Of a stretch of 31,629 nucleotides of DNA, positions 1-8,027 are shown in pieces. Where the stretch lies: the NCBI GenBank assembly GCA_002471975.1, contig DKQZ01000094.1, forward strand, positions 1 through 31,629, given 5' to 3'. Position numbers and translations under genes: made by a program. How positions within the stretch are numbered: the first letter of the stretch is position 1; every line of letters begins with the position of its first letter. The notes below the pieces were generated by a model, which was not told where the DNA came from, searched no databases, and saw nothing but the letters and a program-made list of their open reading frames with translations. The stretch comes from Dialister sp. UBA7295 (lineage in GTDB: Bacteria; Bacillota; Negativicutes; Veillonellales; Dialisteraceae).

Positions 1-36
1 AGTTTTCAAAGAATCATCGCTCCAAGCGACTTGATT

Positions 37-238
37 ATCATATCACGAGGTTTCGCTTTTGTCAAATTATTTTTTCAAATTTTTACAAAAACTTTTTCGT
101 GATGCCGCGAGTTGCGGTTTCATGATAATAACATATTTGTTTGAACCTGTCAACAATTTTCTTCATTTCCGTTATTTCTGAAGCTGTCTCTTGTGTTCAA
201 GCGTATGTTATTATAGCAATTTGTATTTTTTCTGTCAA
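37..238 (-). promoter_or_regulatory. Three tandem sigma-A promoters firing leftward (rRNA-operon-like)
   Basis: Read on the minus strand there are three promoters, each with a perfect TTGACA and a 17-bp spacer. The pairs are -35 at 233-238 with -10 TATAAT at 210-215, -35 at 148-153 with TATTAT at 125-130, and -35 at 60-65 with TATGAT at 37-42. They lie 85-88 bp apart. After the last one the transcript runs through TTCTTTGAAAACT, a motif typical of the leader before 16S rRNA in Firmicutes. I infer that a stable-RNA operon starts just left of the window; the RNA genes themselves are not visible. Confidence 0.8.
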
Positions 239-540
239 ATACACCGGTTGACCGGCTGCCTGTTTTTACCTCTCCTGTTTTTTATAAAGTGTCTACATAA
301 ATTTCAATTTATAGTATGCTTGTTTATATTTTATTTCTTATGAAGGCTGTCTTATATGTTTGATCTTTACGGCCTCTACTATCTATTATGAATTCTTTTT
401 CTTAAATGAGGGAAAATGAAGGGTAAAAAGGATTTCAGACTGTCTTTAATTTTCATTTTCCTTTTGGTCTTTTTCTTTTGTTTTATTCATTTCAAAGTTA
501 TAATAAAGATAGAATCATCAGTTTGTAAAGGAGGGTTTCC
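239..540. other. AT-rich intergenic stretch
   Basis: No convincing gene or structured RNA is seen here. A TATAAT at 499-504 on the plus strand may be the -10 of the following gene, but the -35 region is only a T-rich TTGTTT-like string with a short spacer. The strong ribosome-binding site AAAGGAGGG at about 528-536 serves the gene starting at 541. Confidence 0.4.
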
Positions 541-1110
541 ATGAAGAAGATATTGATTTCCACTGCACTGGCCTCTCTGCTTCTGGCCTGCTCCGTTTCC
601 GCCAACTGGGTCACCGGTGAGGCCACGGTACTTGCCGTTAACCGGGGAGAGGCTGCTTTTCATACGATTCTTTCTTCCCAGCAGCGTCTGGATGCCGGTA
701 TAACGGCCGGTGAATGCGGAATGGGAGATGTCATTTTCTCTACGGCTTCTTCCGACACTAAGCTGACTCTGAATTTCCCGGTTCGCCAGGTATCAGGCAC
801 CAGCAGTGATGGCAGCAGTTATACGGATGCCAGGCTTACGGTGACTCCCCTGATCAATACGGATAATGGCCGCCGTTTTTACCTGGTGGAAGCCGGTTCT
901 CCCGAAGGTACCCGGGTTATCGCTTATAAAAAAGGGAATTTCATATCTGCTTTTGATGCTTCTTCATTGAAAGGGGATTTTGATGAGCTGTCCTTCCGGG
1001 TTGGCAAGAAGGAACTGATTCTTCATACGGTTAATGCCGGCCGGTCTGCCGATTATGTTTTGAAATTTGACAGCAAAACCGATTCTTTCAATGCCACTCT
1101 GAAGGCATAG
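541..1110 (+). CDS. Small exported protein of unknown function
   Basis: The 189-residue product begins with a classical export signal: Lys2-Lys3, then a hydrophobic stretch at about residues 4-16. It could be a lipoprotein, because LLAC places Cys17 at a possible lipobox, or it could be cut by signal peptidase I after VSA (about residue 21). The rest is a soluble, beta-rich-looking domain with no motif I recognise. The start is well supported by GGAGG 5-9 bases upstream. It is a single-gene plus-strand unit, convergent with phoR and closed by a strong terminator. No function is proposed; its place beside the phosphate operon is only positional. Confidence 0.75.
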   Translation: MKKILISTALASLLLACSVSANWVTGEATVLAVNRGEAAFHTILSSQQRLDAGITAGECGMGDVIFSTASSDTKLTLNFPVRQVSGTSSDGSSYTDARLTVTPLINTDNGRRFYLVEAGSPEGTRVIAYKKGNFISAFDASSLKGDFDELSFRVGKKELILHTVNAGRSADYVLKFDSKTDSFNATLKA

Positions 1111-1116
1111 GATTAC

Positions 1117-1151
1117 AAAAATACACCGCCTGTTTCAGGCGGTGTATTTTT
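1117..1151. terminator. Bidirectional intrinsic terminator
   Basis: A perfect 12-bp stem, ATACACCGCCTG (1121-1132) with its complement (1136-1147), has a TTT loop. It is flanked by four A's on the left and a T-run on the right, so it can end both the 541 gene (plus) and the pst-pho operon (minus). Confidence 0.9.
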
Positions 1152-1161
1152 ATGCTCATAC

Positions 1162-3126
1162 TTATTTCTTTTTCTTTTCTTCCTTATCCTTTGTCCTGGT
1201 TGAAGCCTTATCCCGTTCAGGGGATTTTTTCTTTTTCTTTTTGTTTTTCTTTTCTTTATGGAGCGGTTTTTCAGGTTTCAGCATTTCTTCCCTGCTGGTG
1301 CCTGCTTCTTCTGCTTTTCTGTCTTCTTCTGCTTCCTGCTGTGCCAGGGCGCCGGATTCTGCTTCCTGCGCTTCCTGCCGGGCGGTGAGGGTTTCTATTT
1401 CTTCTTTGGAAACGTCGGCTTCACTGACTCTCGGGAGAATGACGGTCATGGTAGTGCCTTTTCCTTCTTCACTGGATACGGAAAGGGTTCCTTTGTGTTT
1501 GTCAACAATATGTTTACAGATGGCAAGGCCAAGGCCGGTCCCTCCGGTGGCTTTATTTCTGCTTTCTTCGGCTCGATAGAACCGTTCGAACACCCGACCC
1601 TGCTTTTCCTTCGGGATACCGATCCCCGTATCGGAAATGGTCAGTTTGATTTTGTCTTCCCCTTCCGGCGCCAGCATGGCATGGACACTGCCTCCTACAT
1701 TGTTGTATTTCACCGCATTGTCAAGAAGGTTCATAATGAGTTCGGATAAAAGGGCCGCATTGCCATAGGCATAGAGAGGCTCCGTATCCACGGTAATGGT
1801 AACGTTTTTGGCCTTTGCCTGGGGTTCGATGAGTTCTGCCGCATAATGGACCAGGCTGTCCAGGGATACGGTTTTCCAGGTAATGGTGGTTTCTGTTTCT
1901 TCAATTTTTGACAGGTGCATGATGGTATCGATGAGGGTCAGCATGCGATGGGACTCATTGACAATCCGGCTTCCGAAGAATTTCACGTCTTCCGGCTGCT
2001 GGTACATGCCGTTGGCAATCATTTCCGCAAACCCGCTGATGGAGGTGAGCGGCGTCTTCAGTTCATGGGAAACATTGGCAGAGAATTCGCGTCTCATCTT
2101 TTCTGCCATATAAGAAGCGGTCATATCGCGGAGCACGATGAGAAGACCGGTCTGCCCGTCGGTCAGTTCAAGCTGCGTCATGACCATGCGATAGGGCCTG
2201 TCGAAAAGGTTCAGTGTATACTGCTGGCGCCCTACGGTCCGGTAAGCCTTCCCGATCACCCGCAGCCAGTCTTCATCATGGTAAAGGCTGGCAATGCGGC
2301 GATACCGCTTGTCTTCTCCCGGCTTGAATATTTCCTCTGCCTTTGTATTGTAGTAAACAATTTCTTTATGGGCATTCAAAAGGATAATGCCATCGGAAAT
2401 GGTATTGAATACGATTTGAATGGTATTTCTTTCTTCTTCCAGGTCTTCCAGATAGCTTTCTATTTCATCATGCTGTTCTTCCACCTTGGAAATAAGGGGT
2501 TTCAGCTCTTCATAAGCCGCCGGCGGGGTCACTTTTTTCCCTTCCATGATGTCCTGTATCAGGTCGCCCAGGAGCTGGAAGGGTTTCAGGATTTTCAGGG
2601 TTTCCCTTTCAGCCGCAAAGAGGCAGCCGACGATGAACACAATAAAAAAGATGGCAATTTCCGGAAGGTAGGCAGAAAAGCCCGCATAGGAGACGGATCG
2701 CATGCTGGAAAGACGAAGGATGGAACCATCTGGGGCTTTTCGGGCATAGTAGCTCTTCGGATTTCCCCTGGCATCTTTATGGACACCGCTGCCCATGCCC
2801 TTTTCCATGGCTTCTTTGACTTCTTTGCCGGAAGCATAGTCTTCGTCGGTTTCTCCATCGCTGTCATAAATGACGGACCCTGTATCATCGAGCCAGACGA
2901 TATGGATGGTTCCCTTGTTTTCAGCAAAAACCCGGCAGAGGTAGTCTTTCCCCCGGGCCTCTTCGTCCATAGAAAGAGATTCAGCCATGACGATGTTCAG
3001 GTGCTGAACTTCATGGCTGAATTGCTCCACCATGCCCTGATAGTAGAGCACGGCGGAAAGGATAAAAGTAAGGACCACGGACAGGATGCCCATGAGTAAA
3101 AGGCTTCGATAGATGCGGACTTTCAT
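1162..3126 (-). CDS. phoR: PhoR-type sensor histidine kinase with lysine-rich C-terminal tail
   Basis: A membrane histidine kinase that would phosphorylate PhoB under phosphate limitation. Visible parts: membrane segments at about residues 9-28 and 154-171 enclosing an extracytoplasmic sensor of about 125 residues, a linker with coiled-coil character (about 205-235), a PAS domain (about 235-340), and the H-box with His354 in SHELKTP. The ATPase domain has an N-box (NLLDNAVKYN, 466-475), G1 (DTGIG, 499-503) and G2 (GGTGLGL, 528-534). The kinase core ends near residue 565. The last 88 or so residues are a low-complexity Glu/Ala then Lys tail that is not part of the usual PhoR. It starts 16 bp after the phoB stop and is last in the operon. 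The PhoR assignment rests on architecture and the pst-phoB neighbourhood. Confidence 0.93.
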   Translation of the reverse strand: MKVRIYRSLLLMGILSVVLTFILSAVLYYQGMVEQFSHEVQHLNIVMAESLSMDEEARGKDYLCRVFAENKGTIHIVWLDDTGSVIYDSDGETDEDYASGKEVKEAMEKGMGSGVHKDARGNPKSYYARKAPDGSILRLSSMRSVSYAGFSAYLPEIAIFFIVFIVGCLFAAERETLKILKPFQLLGDLIQDIMEGKKVTPPAAYEELKPLISKVEEQHDEIESYLEDLEEERNTIQIVFNTISDGIILLNAHKEIVYYNTKAEEIFKPGEDKRYRRIASLYHDEDWLRVIGKAYRTVGRQQYTLNLFDRPYRMVMTQLELTDGQTGLLIVLRDMTASYMAEKMRREFSANVSHELKTPLTSISGFAEMIANGMYQQPEDVKFFGSRIVNESHRMLTLIDTIMHLSKIEETETTITWKTVSLDSLVHYAAELIEPQAKAKNVTITVDTEPLYAYGNAALLSELIMNLLDNAVKYNNVGGSVHAMLAPEGEDKIKLTISDTGIGIPKEKQGRVFERFYRAEESRNKATGGTGLGLAICKHIVDKHKGTLSVSSEEGKGTTMTVILPRVSEADVSKEEIETLTARQEAQEAESGALAQQEAEEDRKAEEAGTSREEMLKPEKPLHKEKKNKKKKKKSPERDKASTRTKDKEEKKKK

Positions 3127-3142
3127 GTAATGTTACTGCTCC

Positions 3143-3832
3143 TTAGGATTTTCTGTCGCCCAGGCGGTAGCCCACGCCCCGGACCGTCCGAATGGCTGCG
3201 CCTTCACTTCCCAGCTTCTGGCGCAGACTCATGATATGCATATCGATGGTACGGCTTTCCATTTCAAAAGGAGAGTCCCACACGGCCTGCATGATCTGGT
3301 CACGGGATAAAACGATGCCTTTATTTAACAGCAAATAGCACAATAAGTCAAATTCTTTCAGGGTCAGCTGCACTTCTTTTCCACCGGCCGTGACGGTATG
3401 CTGTTCCTGGTCGACTGAAATTCCGTCAAAAGAGAGAAGCTTTTTGCCCTGTTCCTGGGGCTTCTTCGTACGGCGAAGCACGGAGCGGATACGGGAAAGA
3501 AGCTCCATAATGCCGAAAGGCTTCGTTACATAATCGTCAGCTCCCAGATCCAAGCCTTTGACGACGTCAAATTCACTTGTCTTGGCGGTCATCATGATAA
3601 CCGGGATATTCTGGAGTTTCCCGGGAGCGCGGAGTTTCTTCAGAATGGTGAGCCCATCTTCTCCCGGAAGCATGATATCGAGAAGAATCAGGTCAGGTAC
3701 GTTTTTCTGAAGAGCATCATAGAATTCCTGGGCTTCTCCAAAGCCGGCCACTTTATAACCCTGCCCGCGAAGTGCATAACTCACAAGTTCCCGAATGCTT
3801 TCATCATCTTCTACACAGTAAATCAGCGGCAT
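3143..3832 (-). CDS. phoB: PhoB-type phosphate response regulator
   Basis: A 229-residue OmpR/PhoB-family regulator. The receiver domain has the acidic pair Asp9-Asp10, phosphoacceptor Asp52 in LLDIMLP, Thr82 and Lys104 in TKPFG. The C-terminal winged helix (about 130-225) ends in TVRGVGYRLG, the standard DNA-binding hairpin. The start at 3832 is chosen over an in-frame ATG at 3901 because GGAGG (complement at 3838-3842) sits 5 bases upstream and the family begins right at the first beta-strand. When phosphorylated by PhoR it should activate the pst promoter. It lies 180 bp after pstB, with a weak hairpin (two 6-bp CCGGCA/TGCCGG arms) in the gap, and directly before phoR. Confidence 0.95.
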   Translation of the reverse strand: MPLIYCVEDDESIRELVSYALRGQGYKVAGFGEAQEFYDALQKNVPDLILLDIMLPGEDGLTILKKLRAPGKLQNIPVIMMTAKTSEFDVVKGLDLGADDYVTKPFGIMELLSRIRSVLRRTKKPQEQGKKLLSFDGISVDQEQHTVTAGGKEVQLTLKEFDLLCYLLLNKGIVLSRDQIMQAVWDSPFEMESRTIDMHIMSLRQKLGSEGAAIRTVRGVGYRLGDRKS

Positions 3833-4012
3833 AAAGGCCTCCATTCGAAAATGTATAACCAAAGCCGGCAAGCAAAGGATGCCTGCCGGTTGATTCATCA
3901 ACTTGATTTTATTTTACCATAAATTCCATCCTGATACACTTCTGCAGAAAGGGGAAATCCGGCATATGGAAATAATATTTCCAGTTAACACCTTTTGCAG
4001 AATCCATAGGGA

Positions 4013-4828
4013 TCAGCCGAAATTGCCGGATACGTAACGGATGGTTCTTTCCTTCTGCGGATTTTCGAAAATCTGGTTTGTTTCGCCGAATTCCACCATT
4101 TCACCCAGGTAGAAGAATGCGGTCTTGTCAGCAATACGCTGGGCCTGCTGCATGTTGTGGGTAACCATGATGACGGTGTAATCTTTTTTCAGTTTCACAG
4201 CCAGGTCTTCGATATGGGCTGTGGAAATCGGGTCCAGTGCAGAAGTAGCTTCGTCCATGAGGAGGACTTCCGGTTCAACCGCAAGAGCTCTGGCGATGCA
4301 GAGACGCTGCTGCTGGCCGCCGGAAAGACCAAGGGCCGATTTATGAAGACGGTCTTTCAGTTCATCCCAGATGGCTGCCTGGCGGAGGGAACGTTCCACG
4401 ATATCATTGAGTTCACTCTTTTTGGTGATGCCTTTCAGTCTTGGTCCGTAAGCGATATTGTCATAAATGCTCTTCGGGAACGGGTTCGGCTGCTGGAATA
4501 CCATACCTACATGACGACGGAGAACGATGGGATCCACGTCGGTGTAGATATTGGTGCCGCCAAGGAGAATCTGTCCTTCCACGCGGCAGCCTGCCACGAG
4601 GTCATTCATTCTGTTCAGGGTACGGAGGAAGGTGGATTTGCCGCAGCCGGAAGGCCCGATGAGAGCGGTAATCTGATTCTTTTCGATGCGGAGGTTAACT
4701 TTCTTCAGTGCCTGGAATGCGCCATAGTAGAGATCTACATCCTTGCAGTCGAACATGATGTTGGAATATACGGAAATGGCGGATGCGGAAGCCTGTGCAT
4801 TCACTGCCATAGAGTCATTGTTTGTCAT
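4013..4828 (-). CDS. pstB: Phosphate ABC transporter ATP-binding protein PstB
   Basis: The ATPase that drives high-affinity phosphate uptake, cytoplasmic and bound to PstA and PstC. The 271-residue protein shows Walker A GPSGCGKST (58-66), a Q-loop in FQQPNPFP (111-118), the ABC signature LSGGQQQR (168-175), Walker B VLLMDE (188-193) and the switch His224 in VTHNM. The NPFP string after the Q-loop and the YVSGNFG end are typical of PstB. The ATG at 4828 overlaps the pstA stop by one base (TAATG), implying coupled translation, and has AAGGAG upstream. The longer in-frame reading lies inside pstA and is rejected. Confidence 0.97.
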   Translation of the reverse strand: MTNNDSMAVNAQASASAISVYSNIMFDCKDVDLYYGAFQALKKVNLRIEKNQITALIGPSGCGKSTFLRTLNRMNDLVAGCRVEGQILLGGTNIYTDVDPIVLRRHVGMVFQQPNPFPKSIYDNIAYGPRLKGITKKSELNDIVERSLRQAAIWDELKDRLHKSALGLSGGQQQRLCIARALAVEPEVLLMDEATSALDPISTAHIEDLAVKLKKDYTVIMVTHNMQQAQRIADKTAFFYLGEMVEFGETNQIFENPQKERTIRYVSGNFG

Positions 4829-5754
4829 TATGCGTTTTCTCCTTCTGTCTTCTTGGATACATACCGGCTTACCAGTCTGGCACCGATACTGAATACTAAT
4901 ACCATGATCATAAGTACGGCAGATGCTGCAGCAGCGGTATCCGCTGCTCCTGCGCCTACGCCTTCTGTACGGGCTGCCCATACCTGAAGGGAAAGGGTTT
5001 CACCGGGGCGGAACGGGTTCAGCGGGCAGGCCGGAGAAGCCAGGTTCCAGTTGTTCCAGTTGATATCGGTGGACATACCGGCTGTATACAGAAGAGCTGC
5101 TGCTTCGCCGAAGCCACGGCCTGCTGCCAGGATGACGCCGGTAACGATGGGTCCGATTGTAGCGGGAAGCATGACATGCCAGATAGTTTCAAAATGAGTA
5201 GCCCCCAGGGCGAGCGATCCTTCTTTATAACCGGAAGGAAGAGTCTTGAACGCATCATAAGTGGTAGATGTAATCAGCGGAAGGGAAAGTACGGAGACTG
5301 CCAGGGAACCGGCGAAAAGGCTCCACTGGGAGTGAACCATGATGATGAATACCAGGTAACCGAACAGGCCGACTACAATGGATGGCAGGGAAGACAGTGT
5401 TTCGATGGCCATGCGGAGAGAATTGGTGACTCTTCCGGGCGGTGCATATTCTGCCATGTAAACGCCTGCGAATACGCCAATCGGAACGGAGATAATCAGG
5501 GAAAGAACAACGAGGTAAACGGTATTGAAGAACTGATTGCCGATGCCATTGATTCCGAAGGAAAAGATTTCCGGTTTGAATGCTCTTACCCCGCCCCAGA
5601 CTACATAGAGTGTGAAGGCAATGAGCAGGAGTACGAATGCCGCAGAAACGACATAGAAGAATCCGGTTGCGACATGATCGGAGAAACGGGCTTTTTTCAG
5701 GCCTGCATCGATATAGCGGAGGTTCAAAGCTCCCTCATTTGACGGCTGTGTCAT
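4828..5754 (-). CDS. pstA: Phosphate ABC transporter permease PstA
   Basis: Inner-membrane permease half of the Pst importer, 308 residues. A hydrophobic helix near residues 30-55 is followed by the BPD_transp_1-type domain with the EAA loop (EGSLALGATHFETIWHVMLP, about 178-197) that docks on PstB. A further helix near 280-300 closes the protein. It contains the PstA-typical AGRGFGEAAALL. Its ATG overlaps the pstC stop by four bases (ATGA) and its stop overlaps pstB, so pstC-A-B form a tightly coupled unit. Confidence 0.95.
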   Translation of the reverse strand: MTQPSNEGALNLRYIDAGLKKARFSDHVATGFFYVVSAAFVLLLIAFTLYVVWGGVRAFKPEIFSFGINGIGNQFFNTVYLVVLSLIISVPIGVFAGVYMAEYAPPGRVTNSLRMAIETLSSLPSIVVGLFGYLVFIIMVHSQWSLFAGSLAVSVLSLPLITSTTYDAFKTLPSGYKEGSLALGATHFETIWHVMLPATIGPIVTGVILAAGRGFGEAAALLYTAGMSTDINWNNWNLASPACPLNPFRPGETLSLQVWAARTEGVGAGAADTAAAASAVLMIMVLVFSIGARLVSRYVSKKTEGENA

Positions 5755-6662
5755 GCTAATTTCTCCTTTCTTGCAGCAATCAGATGAATCAAAAGGATAA
5801 AGATCAGGGAAATAATGAAGAGCAGAAGGGCCATGGTCCAGAGGGCAGAGTTCAGTTCCCCGCCATCCATGGCGCCGCCCATATCAGAAGCAATGGCTGC
5901 GGTGAGGCTGTTTGTCGGGGCAAGGAGGCTGGAGGGGAAAGATTTCATCTTGCCGATGACCATGGATACTGCCAGTGCTTCACCAAAGGCTCTGGCAAGA
6001 CCCAGGACAATGGCAGTGAGGATTCCGGGCAGAGCTGCCGGAATCAGGACTTTGTAAATCATCTGCCACCGGGTGGAACCAAGACCATAAGCACCTTCGA
6101 TGAATTTCCTGTTGACCGTGCGGAGCGCATCGGCAGAGACGGAGGTGATGGTCGGGTAAATCATGACGGAAAGGACAATGGACGCTGCCAGCACGCACTG
6201 CCCATGAGGAAGGTTGAACGCTTTCTGCAAGAGCGGCACGAGGACCACCAGGCCTACCCAGCCATAAACGACGGATGGAATGCCTACGAAGATTTCTACT
6301 GCCGGGCGGATGACCTTTTCACCGACCTTCGGGGAAATCTGGGTCATGAATACGGCGGTGCAGATGGAAAACGGAATGGCGATAACCAGTGCCAGGAAGC
6401 AGGTGAGGATGGAGCCCCAGATGAAAATGGCCGCACCGACTTTTCCGCCGCCTACGTCCGTATCGGAAGGTTTCCAGGCGGAGGAGAAAAGGAATTCACC
6501 GATGCTGTGGTGGAAATCCGTAAATGTGAGCATGCCTTTTGCCAGAAGGAAGCACCCGATGGCAATGGTGAGGACGATGAGGAACAGCCCGCATATGGTG
6601 GAAACGCTCTTCCCCAGTATTTCTCTTCGGAACATATGCTGCTGCCGCATATTGCTTTCCAT
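5751..6662 (-). CDS. pstC: Phosphate ABC transporter permease PstC
   Basis: Second membrane subunit of the Pst importer. Six hydrophobic segments are visible, with the EAA-type loop EGAYGLGSTRWQMIYKVLIP and the LARAFGEALAV string typical of PstC, followed by the long loop containing APTNSLTAAIASDMGG. The start is uncertain. A TTG at 6677 touches an AAAGGGG directly and so has no spacing; ATG 6662 is 15 bases from it; ATG 6650 has a GGAAAG 5 bases upstream. I give 6662 (303 residues); the true N-terminus could differ by a few residues. It overlaps pstA by four bases. Confidence 0.93.
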   Translation of the reverse strand: MESNMRQQHMFRREILGKSVSTICGLFLIVLTIAIGCFLLAKGMLTFTDFHHSIGEFLFSSAWKPSDTDVGGGKVGAAIFIWGSILTCFLALVIAIPFSICTAVFMTQISPKVGEKVIRPAVEIFVGIPSVVYGWVGLVVLVPLLQKAFNLPHGQCVLAASIVLSVMIYPTITSVSADALRTVNRKFIEGAYGLGSTRWQMIYKVLIPAALPGILTAIVLGLARAFGEALAVSMVIGKMKSFPSSLLAPTNSLTAAIASDMGGAMDGGELNSALWTMALLLFIISLIFILLIHLIAARKEKLA

Positions 6663-6753
6663 AATTTCTTGATTCAACCCCTTTGTTGAAATACGGGAAA
6701 GGCAGCCACAGAATCTCCCTGCGACTGCTTTTCCCGTTTGAATTCATTTTGTC

Positions 6754-6808
6754 AGGTCTTTTGACCTTTTATCTGCGGGGAAAGTCTCTCCGCCTCCGGC
6801 TTACCGGA
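6754..6808 (-). other. Hairpins in the pstS-pstC gap
   Basis: Just after the pstS stop the transcript can form TCCGG-TAAG-CCGGA (6795-6808), a GCGG/CCGC hairpin, and AGGTC-AAAA-GACCT (6754-6767). None is followed by a T-run on the minus strand, so they look like partial barriers or RNA-stabilising stems rather than full terminators. Inference: they could favour a high ratio of PstS to permease mRNA. Confidence 0.4.
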
Positions 6809-7696
6809 TTATTTTTTCTTCATCTTGGAGGATACGCCGTAGCCCTGTTTTTCAATTTCTACGCCGTATTCATCGCTCATGACATAATCGATATAGGCTT
6901 TAACAGCACCGGTTGCTTCACCCTTGGTGTACATGTGTTCATAGCCCCAAACCGGATATTTGCCGTTGTAGGTATTTTCCAGAGTCGGTGCTACACCGTC
7001 GATGCCGATCGGCACAACGTCTTTGTTGTTGACGAGGTAGGACAGAGCTACATAGCCGATAGCGCCCTTGGTCTGGGCAATGGACTGGATCAGTGTGCCG
7101 CTATCATCGGTTTCCAGAGATTTGTTGGAAGCTTCTTCAGCGCCGGCCAGAGCCAGTTCAGTGAAGAGGGCACGGGTGCCGGAAGTGGTCGGACGGGTTA
7201 CGAGGACGATTGGTTCATCCGGGCCGCCAACGTCTTTCCAGTTGGTTACTTTTGCAGTGAATACATCCTGCAGCTGCTTTTTGGTCAGGCTCTTTACCTT
7301 GTCGCCGATATCTTTATTGGCAACCGGAGCAACGGTCAGAACGCATACTTTGTGGTCTACGAGTCCTTTAGCCTTGTCAGCAGGAAGCTTCTTTTCAGCC
7401 GGAACGTCGGAGTTGCCGATGTTTACGGAGCCTTCAGCTACCTGTTTCAGGCCGGTGCCGGAACCGCCTGCATTCAGGGTAATGGAAACATCTGGGTTCT
7501 TTGCCTTGAATTTTGCTGCTGCATCTTTAGCAAGAGGGAGCAGAGCGGAAGAACCGGAAACGGTTACCTGGCCGGAAACTTTGGAACCGGAAGCTGCCGC
7601 ACTTTTAGCCGGAGCGGAATTTCCGCCGCCGCAGCCTGCTGCTGCTACCAATGCTGCACCGGAAAGAGCTACTGCCATCCACTTTTTAAGATTCAT
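6809..7696 (-). CDS. pstS: Phosphate-binding lipoprotein PstS
   Basis: Periplasmic or surface phosphate receptor that delivers phosphate to PstCA. The 295-residue precursor has a lipoprotein signal ending AAAGC with Cys22, then a Gly/Ala/Ser/Lys-rich tether. The binding protein fold carries the phosphate-contact motifs SGSSALLPLA, GGSGTGLKQV and TRPTTSGTRALF. A perfect AAGGAGG lies 6-7 bases before the ATG. It is first in the pstSCAB-phoBR operon and preceded by the candidate Pho box. Length and motifs fit the PstS family fully. Confidence 0.96.
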   Translation of the reverse strand: MNLKKWMAVALSGAALVAAAGCGGGNSAPAKSAAASGSKVSGQVTVSGSSALLPLAKDAAAKFKAKNPDVSITLNAGGSGTGLKQVAEGSVNIGNSDVPAEKKLPADKAKGLVDHKVCVLTVAPVANKDIGDKVKSLTKKQLQDVFTAKVTNWKDVGGPDEPIVLVTRPTTSGTRALFTELALAGAEEASNKSLETDDSGTLIQSIAQTKGAIGYVALSYLVNNKDVVPIGIDGVAPTLENTYNGKYPVWGYEHMYTKGEATGAVKAYIDYVMSDEYGVEIEKQGYGVSSKMKKK

Positions 7697-7783
7697 GTTA
7701 ATCCTCCTTGAAACAAATGATTATTGTTTTTGTTGCGTTGTACATAGTGTAAAGGATGGATGTAAAAATGAAAGACTTAAGCA

Positions 7784-7820
7784 GGTATACTTTCCGTCTA
7801 GTTTGTAACAGTTCTGTAAA
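7784..7820 (-). promoter_or_regulatory. Candidate Pho box and -10 for the pst operon
   Basis: On the minus strand, TTTACA (7815-7820) and GTTACA (7804-7809) form a direct repeat with an 11-bp period, the spacing of PhoB/PhoP binding sites. They stand where a -35 would be, 14 bp before a TATACC -10 (7784-7789). Two further TTTACA copies lie downstream (7761-7766 and 7748-7753). Recognition by this PhoB is inferred from position and pattern. Confidence 0.5.
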
Positions 7821-7985
7821 GTTAATTTCTTTCGTTTTTACGTAATTTTGAATTCATGCACTGTGTACTAATATTAAATGTTTCATAAAAAGCTTCATTT
7901 ATGACAAATCAGGACTTTTCGTAAATATTTATATATTCCCTGCCCAAATCCCTGCAGGAACCGTCTTCAGTCCCATTTCCCACGC

Positions 7986-8017
7986 AAAAAAGGCACCTCG
8001 TGAAGAGATGCCTTTTT
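7986..8017 (-). terminator. Intrinsic terminator of the pur operon
   Basis: AAAAAGGCA (7987-7995) pairs with TGCCTTTTT (8009-8017), with an inner CTC/GAG extension and a short loop. Read on the minus strand it is followed by six T's. It lies 11 bp after the purD stop. Confidence 0.88.
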
Positions 8018-8027
8018 ATGGAAATTT

